DNA from: JAZSNL01 sp045536365
GTDB taxonomy: Bacteria; Bacillota_I; Bacilli_A; ML615J-28; CAG-313
Assembly (NCBI GenBank): GCA_045536365.1
Contig: JAZSNL010000027.1
Coordinates: forward strand, 1-64,000
Direction: 5' to 3'
Length of the DNA stretch: 64,000 nucleotides
Shown here: positions 45,122 to 54,400 of the stretch, piece after piece
How positions within the stretch are numbered: the stretch's first letter is position 1
Layout: each line of letters begins with the position of its first letter
Notes under the pieces: generated by a model
What the model saw: only the letters and a program-made list of their open reading frames with translations
What the model was told of the DNA's origin: nothing
Database searches by the model: none
Translations under genes and position numbers: made by a program

Positions 45122-47470
45122 TTATTTTAGTCGTATAACATCAATTGGATTTCTACTGATTGCCCTATGTAGAGATATATAACTTATTAAAAAATTAACT
45201 GAAACTGTTACAAATAGTATAATCATTGCATATTGATATCTAAAAACTAATAAGTTTATACTTGATGAATATTCACCTATTAAAGCAGTATTAGTCACAT
45301 TAATAAAAACTATTCCTATGACCAAAGAGATTATAAATGATATTAAAATAATAAAAATACTTTGCAACAAATACACGTTAAGTATTGACTTCTTTTTAAT
45401 ACCAATTGCTCTCAATATCCCGTTTTCTTTATCTTTTGATTTAACAATTTGAGAAATAACTATTGTATTAATCAAAACTATTAAAAGTATCATTAAAGGA
45501 ACAAGTATATTACTAATAAATCTCGCAACTGACAAATCATCTTCAAATGAATTTAAGCGTTCAGTATAATAGTAATTTGCGTAATAACCATAATCATTAT
45601 AAATAGATTTTAAAAAAGAATATTGATTATCAACAGATGATGTTTTAATTAATATTGAATTATTTATTGTAAAATCATCTAGCTTCTTTTTGATTTCCTT
45701 TGATACGATTATCTCATCTTCTCCTCCAACTATTATACCTTTTATAACTAAATTATTCAGTTCTAGTTTTGCATTTAATTCATTATTCTCTATAATTTGT
45801 AAATCAATAGTTTCATTAATGTGTACTGGTGTTCTTAAAAGTTCTCCAGTAAAATACTGCTCTCCTAAATAATAAACAATATCAGATTTTTCGTTAAAAA
45901 TACTATTATATACATTTAATGAGAGATATATTTCATTTTCTATTGGAACCAGCTCTGATTTATTTTTTATATGTTCTATATCATTAAAATAAGAACTATA
46001 TAAGATGCTCGATGTATGTAAGCTATTTAAGCCAGTAATATTACTATTCGTATCACCGTGTGATACTTTCAGTAAAAACTCACCATTTTCATTACCTATA
46101 TTAAAATATGAATGTACATTTGTGTATACGCTATCTTCTGTATGAAAAATAATTTTTTCGCTTAAATTCATTCTTGCTTTATCATATGCTTCAGTATTGG
46201 GATTATCAATATCTAAATCATCATTACCAAAAAAATAAGTATGATAAATTCCCGAAATATATATTTTAGTTGCATCTTTAATATAATATTGTTCTATACT
46301 TTCAAAATTAAATTCATTTTTAAGTACTTCTTTGCCGTTTAATTTATAATAAAGTTTACCTGATTCAACATAATCATATAGATAATAATCTGGCAAAATT
46401 ATACTTTCATTATCTATTTCTCGATAATTAGGATACATATCATATCCCATTTCTATTACTTCTTCAATTGATTTAATAGTACCATTTCTAATATATTTTA
46501 AATCTTCATATTGAATAATATTTTTCGCAGTACTATCATATATCCAATTATGTTCTTGATTTGAAGTAATCAAATATTTTTCTATGTGATTATCATCAAT
46601 ATTTTTAGAATCAATATATGGCCTTTCAAATCCTGATATTACGAGTGATAATGATAAAATTGAAAAAGCTAAAATAATAGACATCAACGAAACAAAAAAT
46701 CTAATTTTTTTATCAAAAATATTTTTTAATGATAATTTCAAAATATTCTTTTTAGAAATAACATATTCATTTGATAAAAATTTCACATTTTTATTTTTAT
46801 TTTCATTGATTATAATATCATCCACAATGCAACCATCTTCTAATTTTATTATTCTATCAGCATATTTTTGTGCTAAGTCTTCATTATGTGACACAACAAT
46901 AATCAATTTATCAGATGATATTGATTTTAAAATATTACAAATATTTTGACTATTTTCTTTATTAAGATTTCCTGTAGGTTCATCAGCTAGTATTATTGCA
47001 GAATTTTTTAATAATGCTCTAGCAATAGCAACCCTTTGAATTTCACCACCACTTAATTCATTAGGATAACGTTCTTCATATCCATTTAAGTTAACCTTGC
47101 TTAAAATATTCTTTACTTTTTCTTTTTGAAATTCAGAATTTTTTTCACAACATACCATACTTATATTTTCATACACGGTTAAATTAGGGAGCAAATTAAA
47201 ATCTTGAAAAATAAAACTTATATAATTATTTCTATATTTTTCTAAAGAAGAATTATCTGAAAATGCTTTATCGCTATTTATTGACATAGTACCAGAAGTC
47301 GGAGTATCTAAACCACCAATTAAATTCAATAGCGTTGATTTACCGCTTCCACTTGCACCTAATATAAATACCAACCCATTTGTTCCGAATGATATATTAA
47401 TATTTGTCAAAGCATTCACTTGATTATTTTTACTTATATAACTTTTGCAAATGCTATTTAGTGTTAACAT
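45122..47470 (-). CDS. ABC transporter, fused ATPase and FtsX permease
   Basis: 782 residues. The ATPase fills about 1-220: Walker A GASGSGKST, FIFQDFNLLPNLTVYEN, signature LSGGEIQRVAIARAL and Walker B IILADEPTGNLN. A helix at about 258-280 leads to a large outer domain of around 350 residues and then three FtsX-type helices near 648-680, 695-720 and 745-770, with GILRAIGIKKKSI in the coupling loop and a C-terminal SRNPIDVIRLK. The same plan as the protein at 1896-4460, but the outer domains differ. It is preceded by a lipoprotein remnant 17 bases upstream, a pairing seen in bacitracin- and bacteriocin-type export or immunity modules. Substrate unknown; it ends the island's minus-strand run. 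Confidence 0.88.
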   Translation of the reverse strand: MLTLNSICKSYISKNNQVNALTNINISFGTNGLVFILGASGSGKSTLLNLIGGLDTPTSGTMSINSDKAFSDNSSLEKYRNNYISFIFQDFNLLPNLTVYENISMVCCEKNSEFQKEKVKNILSKVNLNGYEERYPNELSGGEIQRVAIARALLKNSAIILADEPTGNLNKENSQNICNILKSISSDKLIIVVSHNEDLAQKYADRIIKLEDGCIVDDIIINENKNKNVKFLSNEYVISKKNILKLSLKNIFDKKIRFFVSLMSIILAFSILSLSLVISGFERPYIDSKNIDDNHIEKYLITSNQEHNWIYDSTAKNIIQYEDLKYIRNGTIKSIEEVIEMGYDMYPNYREIDNESIILPDYYLYDYVESGKLYYKLNGKEVLKNEFNFESIEQYYIKDATKIYISGIYHTYFFGNDDLDIDNPNTEAYDKARMNLSEKIIFHTEDSVYTNVHSYFNIGNENGEFLLKVSHGDTNSNITGLNSLHTSSILYSSYFNDIEHIKNKSELVPIENEIYLSLNVYNSIFNEKSDIVYYLGEQYFTGELLRTPVHINETIDLQIIENNELNAKLELNNLVIKGIIVGGEDEIIVSKEIKKKLDDFTINNSILIKTSSVDNQYSFLKSIYNDYGYYANYYYTERLNSFEDDLSVARFISNILVPLMILLIVLINTIVISQIVKSKDKENGILRAIGIKKKSILNVYLLQSIFIILISFIISLVIGIVFINVTNTALIGEYSSSINLLVFRYQYAMIILFVTVSVNFLISYISLHRAISRNPIDVIRLK

Positions 47471-47487
47471 ATTTTCACTCTCCTTTT

Positions 47488-47960
47488 TTAATCATTTACT
47501 ATAGTATACCTAGAATAATTTTTTTTAACAACAGAAATAATAAGATTATATCCAGTTAAATAAATTGTATTTTTCTCTGTATAAGATGTTATTGTTAAAA
47601 TATACATTGAATCTTCCTTTGTTTTATCAGTTAAAGAATAATATACTTCATATGAATTAAATAAAACGCCATTTTCATAGTAATTATTAGAATTAATCTG
47701 ATAATCTTCTATATTATTTGACATATATATTTTACGATTTTCTTTATACATATCATCATCTTTTAAACCGTCATATAACAAAACAACATTTTATTATTAC
47801 TTTTATTATAATAATTCGAAGAATTTTCGGGCGCAGCTAAATAATCTAGTCCAAAATTTCTTAATTCTTCATTATTAAAAAAATCATTTCTTTTCGAACA
47901 TGATGTCAGTGAAATCAATGATGATAATAGTAAAATAATTAAATTTTTTTTAGTAACCAC
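47488..47960 (-). pseudogene. Lipoprotein gene broken by a frameshift
   Basis: Two overlapping frames read as one gene. The first (47960 to 47763) has a signal peptide ending SLTSCSK, a lipobox, and stops soon after KMLFCYMTV. The second (47781 to 47488) continues in another frame with LYDGLKDDDMYKENRK and a beta-rich tail of about 95 residues. Adding one T to the TTTT run near 47784 joins them into a protein of about 160 residues. The start is a GTG with no visible ribosome binding site, a second sign of decay. It may be a real pseudogene, a phase-variable run or a sequencing error. It lies just before the ABC transporter gene. Function unknown. Confidence 0.6.
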
Positions 47961-48085
47961 ACTAAAATAAAATTATTTTAAAATTATTCAATATTATTTT
48001 TAAATATTTTCTAATATATTAATATCTTAAAAAAATTATCTGTAGAATTTTGTAACGAATATATCTTTAACTTATGTTTGAATAT

Positions 48086-48116
48086 AAAAAAGACATTAAG
48101 AAAAACTCCTAATGCC
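48086..48116 (-). terminator. terminator of the orphan tip 3 cassette
   Basis: In the minus-strand RNA GGCAUUA pairs with UAAUGUC (one G-U) and six Us follow. It lies about 30 bases past the stop at 48146. Confidence 0.65.
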
Positions 48117-48145
48117 CCATAAAACAAGTTTATTCGATGATTTTT

Positions 48146-48550
48146 TTATTTTTTTAATAATTTTTCTAAATCATCTCTATATCTTGTATTAATTAATATT
48201 TTCTTTTCTTTACAAAAAACAAGAAATTGATAAAATTCTGATTTTCTATATCTTTTACAATTATAGGTTTTTATATCTTTAAATTGAACTTCAACGCTTT
48301 TAAATAAAGTTTTTAAAACTATTTTTTCATTAGTAACTACAACTTTATATTTATAAGCATATAAATATCCATAAAGAAAATAACAACCAACTAATATGAA
48401 AAATACTTCTCCTAAAATAAACTCAGTAGTTTTAATATTGTTCCATATTAATACTAAAGGAAATAAGGCAGCTAATACGAAGAATATGATCATTGGATTC
48501 TTCCATACTTTACTTTCTTTTACCATATCATCTTTAATAATAATATCCAT
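48146..48550 (-). CDS. PH-like membrane protein, candidate immunity to tip 3
   Basis: About 134 residues. Two membrane helices (about 21-40 and 46-66) are followed by a short beta-rich domain with TNEKIVLKTLFKSVEVQFKDI, which resembles bacterial PH-like domains of the DUF304 type. The ATG at 48550 follows GGAGG; the ATG at 48562 would overlap the tip gene. It directly follows the orphan RHS tip (12-base gap), the position of an immunity gene in polymorphic toxin arrays. A membrane location would fit a tip that is itself hydrophobic, so the toxin may act at the membrane. The immunity role is inference from position. Confidence 0.6.
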   Translation of the reverse strand: MDIIIKDDMVKESKVWKNPMIIFFVLAALFPLVLIWNNIKTTEFILGEVFFILVGCYFLYGYLYAYKYKVVVTNEKIVLKTLFKSVEVQFKDIKTYNCKRYRKSEFYQFLVFCKEKKILINTRYRDDLEKLLKK

Positions 48551-48561
48551 AAAAACCTCCA

Positions 48562-49305
48562 CTAATTAAATATGTCTATTAGAACAACAACACATACAGC
48601 AGCTATTGCTCCACATGCAGCATATGCAAATGCTAATGTTCCCCAACCTATACCAACAGATGTTTCATTGGTAACATTGCCTGTAACAGTTCCAAAAGAG
48701 AATGAAACTCCATCTAAAACACTTATTTCTGCACCATATGTAATTAATCCAAGTTGCATGCTAGAACCTATTCCAATATTAGAACTCACATACGCATTTA
48801 ATCCATACCAATCTTTAATATTTAATCCAACACCTATTGATGATGTAGAGTTACCAATATTTGAATATCTATAAAATACTCCAGAATTATTATGTTGTAT
48901 AGTGGTTGTATGACTTATATTTCCTAAAGCCATTCCAAATAAAATATTGTCCACAAGAGTTGTTGAATAATTAGTCATTGCTACTACATTAGCAAATGGT
49001 GTAGATGAAGCACTTGCTCTAGACATACTTCTAGCAGAACTACTTCTACTTCTTGAACTAATATTACTAATTGGAGATGAAATTCCTCCTCCTAAGTTGT
49101 ATCCTAATCTACACATTACAGGATTATTCAAGCAGTAGCAGTATAAGTTTAATCCATTAACACTTTCTGGATCTAAATATTCAATATCATCTGGTGAAAT
49201 CCAACGACATAACTCCGGTGAATAATAACGTGAGGATACAAGAAATAGGTTGGTTTCGACGTCATAATCTTGATTATCCTTGTGGACAATTATTTCACAT
49301 AATGA
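48562..49305 (-). CDS. Orphan RHS tip 3 without a proper start
   Basis: The open frame runs from just after a TAA (49306-49308) to 48562. Its first codons, after about 12 unrelated residues, encode the RHS core end: YDVETNLFLVSSRYYSPEL then CRWISPDDIEYLDPE and NGLNLYCYCLNNPV, matching the core of the large RHS protein at 51478-57669. No ATG, GTG or TTG opens the frame before the core; the first conventional codon lies inside the core's end at 49131. The tip itself is about 175 residues, rich in Ser, Gly and Asn, with a C-terminal hydrophobic helix (about the last 22 residues), and carries no nuclease motif I recognise. It is probably a silent cassette that can be joined to the main RHS gene by recombination. 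Confidence 0.7.
   Translation of the reverse strand, partial: SLCEIIVHKDNQDYDVETNLFLVSSRYYSPELCRWISPDDIEYLDPESVNGLNLYCYCLNNPVMCRLGYNLGGGISSPISNISSRSRSSSARSMSRASASSTPFANVVAMTNYSTTLVDNILFGMALGNISHTTTIQHNNSGVFYRYSNIGNSTSSIGVGLNIKDWYGLNAYVSSNIGIGSSMQLGLITYGAEISVLDGVSFSFGTVTGNVTNETSVGIGWGTLAFAYAACGAIAAVCVVVLIDIFN
49143..49256 (-). repeat. RHS core repeat, copy at tip 3
   Basis: About 75 percent identical by hand alignment over 114 bases to the copy at 52113-52226 in the main RHS gene. It encodes the SSRYYSPELCR to LDPES region. Confidence 0.75.
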
Positions 49306-49333
49306 TTATACCACATTTTTTACATTTATACAA
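49305..49333 (-). promoter_or_regulatory. sigma-A promoter of orphan tip 3
   Basis: Minus strand TTGTAT (49328-49333), 17 bases ending in TGG, and TATAAT (49305-49310), with both a -35 and a TGn extension. It would start transcription at the very edge of the tip frame, which has no conventional start codon. Confidence 0.5.
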
Positions 49334-49572
49334 AATTAATCACATAAAAACAAAAATAATAAATTGAATCAACTAACTCATAGGTGTTGCAAATTTGCTT
49401 ATTTTATAGGCAGGATAAGGAAAAAGCAACAAGTCACATTTTCGACTCTTGCGACAACTGGCACACCCAGTTTCGCTCTTGTCCACTAAATGTAAGAAAG
49501 GATGAAACTGAGATTATCAGTTCCACCCTTAATGTTAAAAGTGATGTTTGTTTCTGTTAATTCATTAAACAA
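49334..49572. other. intercassette region with two stable hairpins
   Basis: No gene. 49451-49476 forms GCGA(C)AACTGG / CCAGTTTCGC, which is GC-rich for this genome. 49498-49530 forms a 14 bp stem that is fully paired only in the minus-strand RNA, and probably terminates the immunity gene ending at 49573. The first hairpin is unexplained. Confidence 0.45.
49498..49530 (-). terminator. terminator of the tip 2 cassette
   Basis: In the minus-strand RNA AAGGGUGGAACUGA pairs with UCAGUUUCAUCCUU through G-U pairs at two positions that would be mismatches on the other strand. The U tract is poor. Confidence 0.55.
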
Positions 49573-50154
49573 TTAATTAGATTTGTAATCTTCATCATAG
49601 ATATGATTTTTTTCATATCCTAGTGTTCCACCAAAACAATACGAATTTATAATTTTTTCTAATTCTATTTTTTCATCTATATCATAAAAAAACATAAATA
49701 AGTAATAAGGGTTTAAATTTTTATCATCATAAATTTCAAATTTTAAAACGATATAATTTTTTTGTTCACTTTCAAACTCATAATACACAATTGCATTAGA
49801 ATATCCTTTTACATAATCATATTTTTCCACATTCTTTATATCAAAATTAATGTTTTGATTAAATTTTAAATTTTCAATATTTGTAAAAATAGGATCAACA
49901 TAATCATTATGTGGATAATGACTAAAATTCATATGTCCTTGTACTATTTGCTCTGCTATTACTTTCTTTGTTTCCTTTTCTATTAATTTCACAACTCCAT
50001 CTTCAGTAATAAACTCCCATTCATTAGGTATTTTAATACTTCCTCTTAAAGTACTATCTGTAGGTATTTTTGTTTCATAATAACCTTTATATCTACATCC
50101 GCCTAAAGTAAACAATAATACAAAAATAATTATTAAACTGATATATTTCTTCAT
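49573..50154 (-). CDS. Lipoprotein, candidate immunity to tip 2
   Basis: 193 residues. The signal peptide ends FTLGGCRYKG, a lipobox with Cys20, so it is anchored outside the membrane. The mature part is beta-rich (about residues 40-175), with SIKIPNEWEF, IVYYEFESEQKNYIVLKFE and FFYDIDEKIELEK, and an acidic C-terminus; it resembles no family I can name with certainty. It starts 11 bases after the orphan tip gene at 50166 with a good binding site. A lipoprotein immunity would suit a toxin that acts in the extracytoplasmic space or on the outer face of the membrane. Role inferred from position only. Confidence 0.6.
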   Translation of the reverse strand: MKKYISLIIIFVLLFTLGGCRYKGYYETKIPTDSTLRGSIKIPNEWEFITEDGVVKLIEKETKKVIAEQIVQGHMNFSHYPHNDYVDPIFTNIENLKFNQNINFDIKNVEKYDYVKGYSNAIVYYEFESEQKNYIVLKFEIYDDKNLNPYYLFMFFYDIDEKIELEKIINSYCFGGTLGYEKNHIYDEDYKSN

Positions 50155-50165
50155 TATTTTCTCCT

Positions 50166-50876
50166 TTAAATATTAGGCCTCCACAACTTAGGAGGAATTC
50201 CTTTGATGGTATTTCTAAATGCGCTTGCTAATAATTCAAATAATTTTCCAGTTGAATCTACATCAGTTGGTCCCATATAAGCACCATCTAATGCATGATC
50301 ATTACCAATCAAATAAAATAAATAGTGAGCTTGTAATTCTAAATATAAACCTAATGTTGTTCTAGAATCTTCATCTTTATATTGGTTATTTTTTAAATAT
50401 ATTGCATATAGTGGTGCATTCCAAAGACTATAGAATGGATTTTGATCAAATTTAAAATTATATTTTCCATCCATCATAATTGTTTGTGATATTTTATCCC
50501 AATTATTTAAAGACACTAAAAAATCACCTACAAAAATGCCTGATACAGAATACCAAAACTTTTCCCAACCATTAATGCCTAAATCATTAGAAGTAACGCT
50601 CGCTTGTCTTACTCCAGCACCTACTAATGCACCAATTCCTGCTCCTATCAACATTGCTAATATAACACTATGCCCACTAGGATCGGCATAAGAAATCGGA
50701 TTATTCAAACAGTAACAATATAAATTCAATCCATTTACTGATTCTGGATCTAAATACTTTACATCATCAGGACTTATAAATCTACATAATTCGGGTGAAT
50801 AATACCTTGAGGATAACCAAAATAACGATGTTTCGACAGGGCTATTACGAGTATCCTCATAATAACTGCATCTTAA
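50166..50876 (-). CDS. Orphan RHS tip 2 without a proper start
   Basis: The open frame begins after a TAA at 50877-50879 and has no ATG or GTG before the RHS core. Its first residues (YYEDTRNSPVETSLFWL) join directly to the core SSRYYSPELCRF, ISPDDVKYLDPE, NGLNLYCYCLNNPIS and ADPSGHS. The following tip of about 165 residues begins with a glycine-zipper-like AMLIGAGIGALVGAG, then a mixed region with WEKFWYSVSGIFVGDF and ELQAHYLFYLIGNDHALDG, and ends PPKLWRPNI. The HYLFYLIGNDHALDG block could carry an active site but I recognise no family. It is followed by a lipoprotein gene as candidate immunity. The truncated core with a full tip is the classical orphan-module layout. Confidence 0.72.
   Translation of the reverse strand, partial: LRCSYYEDTRNSPVETSLFWLSSRYYSPELCRFISPDDVKYLDPESVNGLNLYCYCLNNPISYADPSGHSVILAMLIGAGIGALVGAGVRQASVTSNDLGINGWEKFWYSVSGIFVGDFLVSLNNWDKISQTIMMDGKYNFKFDQNPFYSLWNAPLYAIYLKNNQYKDEDSRTTLGLYLELQAHYLFYLIGNDHALDGAYMGPTDVDSTGKLFELLASAFRNTIKGIPPKLWRPNI
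50720..50833 (-). repeat. RHS core repeat, copy at tip 2
   Basis: Matches 52113-52226 in 109 of 114 bases by hand alignment. Similarity ends abruptly at the 50833 side, where the ETSLF codons begin. Confidence 0.85.
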
Positions 50877-50995
50877 TTATAATGTGTTGGTAATGAAATT
50901 GGTATCCAATTTGCATCTATAAAGCACTTGGAGAAATATTATAAAATAATATTCTCCTTATGCTCTTTCTAATTAAGTTAATAAATAACTACTTT
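50877..50995. other. non-coding region with imperfect hairpin
   Basis: Between the first immunity gene and tip 2. 50930-50957 folds as GGAGAAATATTAT / ATAATATTCTCC with one bulged A; no U tract follows on either strand, so it is not a clear terminator. No promoter of quality before tip 2. Confidence 0.35.
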
Positions 50996-51466
50996 TTAAC
51001 CCTTCGAGTCAAAACAAAACATAATAGGGGGAAAACAGTTAATCTCTAAAATCTTATTTTTAGATAGATATTTAATGAATGACCCTTTAACATCATTAGG
51101 GTTGATATTAATTCTTATGAAATCCTCATATTTTACATTGCAATCTTCAGAGATAAATAATTTTATTTCCTTAATATCTATTTTATACTTTTTAATCAAA
51201 TACATTGATAATTCAAAAATTGGAGATATTATTTGAAAAATCTTATCATAATCATCCAAATCTATTTTATAATCAAACAATAGCATATCCAATTCATTTG
51301 ACTCATAATCATTCAAAATATGGATATATGTTTTAGTAATATTCATAAAATCAAGTTGATATTTTTGGTCAGTAGTTAAAAATGTCATTCCATCAAGAGA
51401 AAACTTATTAATTTCTTGAATATTTTCTATTCTACAATTAATCTCAATTAATGCCATTTGACTCAT
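50996..51466 (-). CDS. Candidate immunity protein of the main RHS toxin
   Basis: About 156 residues with no signal peptide or membrane helix; mixed alpha/beta and acidic (LDMLLFDYKIDLDDYDKIFQ). It ends with a short FPPIMFCFD segment. I do not recognise the family. The ATG at 51466 follows AGGAGG and lies 11 bases after the stop of the RHS gene, the usual position of an immunity gene; the longer start at 51514 would overlap the toxin. As a soluble acidic protein it suits neutralising a basic tip in the cytoplasm. No terminator separates it from the RHS gene. Confidence 0.62.
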   Translation of the reverse strand: MSQMALIEINCRIENIQEINKFSLDGMTFLTTDQKYQLDFMNITKTYIHILNDYESNELDMLLFDYKIDLDDYDKIFQIISPIFELSMYLIKKYKIDIKEIKLFISEDCNVKYEDFIRININPNDVKGSFIKYLSKNKILEINCFPPIMFCFDSKG

Positions 51467-51477
51467 TATTATCCCTC

Positions 51478-54400
51478 CTAATATGGTAATACTATTTCCT
51501 TTACAAGTCGCCAAGCTCCTTTAATGAATTTCCATACATATTTATGAGTGTGTGGTCTAAAATAGTCTCCTAATTCTTTAATAAAGTGAGAATGTGTGGT
51601 GTCTCTTCTAGAAACCAAATTTCCATTTTCATCATATACACCTGTTGAACCATTTTTACTTACAACGCTATTCGGAACTCCACCTTGTTTAGGAAGCAAA
51701 TACATTATTCCTAAACCGGCTAATATACCAGCTCCTTGCAAGATCTGAGCTCCTGTAATAGTTAGTCCAGCAGACATTGTGGCTGCTCCACTGGCGGATA
51801 TAGATATTCCACCACCTAAAGTAAATGATGAGCTTGCAAATGAACTTAAAGCACTACCAATTTGAGGAGCAATATAACCAATTCCTGCACCTATGCCAGC
51901 TCCAATTGCTCCACCAAGTACAGTTGCGCCTAAATAATCATACCAAGCAACACTTCCATTAAAGACTTGACCATCATCTTGGTAATCGCTGTATGCTGCG
52001 GTACCAAATCCAACAGCGGCACCAATGACAGCACCAATAATTAATCCAATTAAAATAGCACTATGTCCTGTAGGGTCATAATAATTTACAGGATCATTTC
52101 CACAGTACGTATATAAGTTCAATCCATTTACTGATTCTGGATCTAAATATTCTACATCATCAGGACTTATAAATCTACATAATTCTGGTGAATAATACCT
52201 TGAGGATAACCAAAATAACGAAGTTTCCTCATCATAATAATATCCTCTGTATCTATATGGATTAAGTTTTCCTATTGTATTTGATAATGTTCCTGATACA
52301 AATACATTACCATACGCATCATATGTATATTCTACCACAACATTTGAATTAATGTCAATAATTTGTATTACATCATTTTGAAGATTTTTTACATAGTAAT
52401 ATGTTGTTAAGTTATCTATATCTGTTCCTGTTTTAAATCCTGCTACTCCTGATTCATCATAAATATATATTATATATGTTGTTGTGTTTGTAGAAGAATC
52501 ATATCTTGTTTCTTTTATAATTTTATTTTCAGACACATTATAATATGTTTCTTGATATGTTCCATCTGTATTTAAAACTTTCTTATATGTTCTAAAACCA
52601 TTACAATCATATTCATATGTAATATTTTTACTATTATTTTGAATCGCTACTAATTTGTCCAATTCATAAATATATGTATTTTCATCATCGCTTATAATAT
52701 TTCCTAATTCATCATATAATAAATCGTATGTTACTCCTGATGATTCGTTTGATTCAAAAATTGTATATGTCACTAGTTTTGTTTTTACATTAGAATTATA
52801 TGTGAATTCAATTTTATATGGTAAATTACTGTATTCTTGTAATTTTACTGTTCTAACAAGTTGTATTATATTTCCTATTTCATCATAAGCATAAATTGTA
52901 CAGAGAATGGGTTCCCCCTCTCTTATTATGTTTTCTACTATTAGTTCTTGTTTGTTATTATATATATAATTTATGTTTTCTTTTTCAACATTATTTATTT
53001 CTTTTTTAATACTAGTTATATTTCCATATATATCATATGTATACGTATATCTTATAATATCTCCGTTAATTTCTAATTCATATGCTTGTAGTTCATTTAT
53101 TTTATTTTGATTATATATATAATTAATATTCATAATTTCATCATTAGTTGTTGACTCTATTATCTTACTTGTTGTTCTTCCGTATGCGTCTATCGTTTCT
53201 CTAGGTTTTGAAATTATAGAATCTGAAAATAGTTCCACTAATTCATCTTCTTCATATCGATATAATAAAGTTATGATATCAGTTCCTTCTACTATATATT
53301 TAACTTTTATTTGTTCTTCATCTATATATTCATATTTTACACCGCTCATTTTCTCATCTAAACAACTAATTAGTCTATTTTGATAGTCATAGTTATACAT
53401 ATATATTTTATCATTTATAAGGTCTTGATATATTGATAGATTTTTATAACTATCGTATAGTAATTCTGCTGTCTGTATTTCTTCAGTCGCAGAGTTTTTA
53501 ATATATATTTTAGATACTTCATATTCTTGATTATATTCATATCTTTCATAATTAAAATCAGTATTTCCTTTTATTACTTTACTAACTAATCCAGTATATA
53601 ATTTTTTACCATCATTCAATGTATGATATAAATACTCGTATTTTTCTATCCTTACTTTCTGATTTTGCTTTCCAACATATATGGCTTCTATATCTAGATG
53701 ATCATTGTATTCAAAATAATAACTCATTACTTCATTATTAAATTCATTTAATATTTTAATTTCTTGTATATTACTATAATCATTATATACGTAACTTACT
53801 TTACTTTTTCCATAATTTGTTGTTAATAATCTCATATATTCATCATATTCATATTGTATTTCATTATCATCTGAATATTTTACTGATGTTAACAATCCGT
53901 ATAGTTCATTATATGTGTAACTTACCTGATTGTCGTTCATTGTTTGTGATGTCACATACTGATTATTACATCCATATTCCACACTACTGATTGTTTGATT
54001 ATTAATAGTGGTAGTAGTTGTCTGATTATATTCGTTATTATTTTCAGTAATATTTACAGTATCTAAAACATATGATGTAGATAAGGTATTTTGATTAATA
54101 AACACCTCTTTTTGATCTAATGTTACTTTAACCGGTGTTCTTAAATCATCTCTATACTCGGTTGTAGTTACTTCTGTCCCTATAGTTTTTTTAGTTATAT
54201 ATCCCAATTCATTATATTCATATTTTACGCCATATAAATCATAAGTCAGTATTAAATTATCTACATAACAAGGATTTTTTCCTGTATTGTATACAGTAAA
54301 CATCAGAACATCAAAATAATCAGTATTTTCTTCATTAGTTACTGTAAAATCACTAAGACTAAATTGATAATCTGTTAAATATGGGTAAAATTGTAACACA

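Noticed and set aside
44883..49572. Insertion sequence or integrase in the RHS island
   Set aside because: No transposase frame or terminal inverted repeats with a target duplication could be seen.
51478..52060. Naming the RHS tips as specific nucleases or deaminases
   Set aside because: No conserved catalytic set could be matched with confidence; HSH and PHTH residues alone are not enough.
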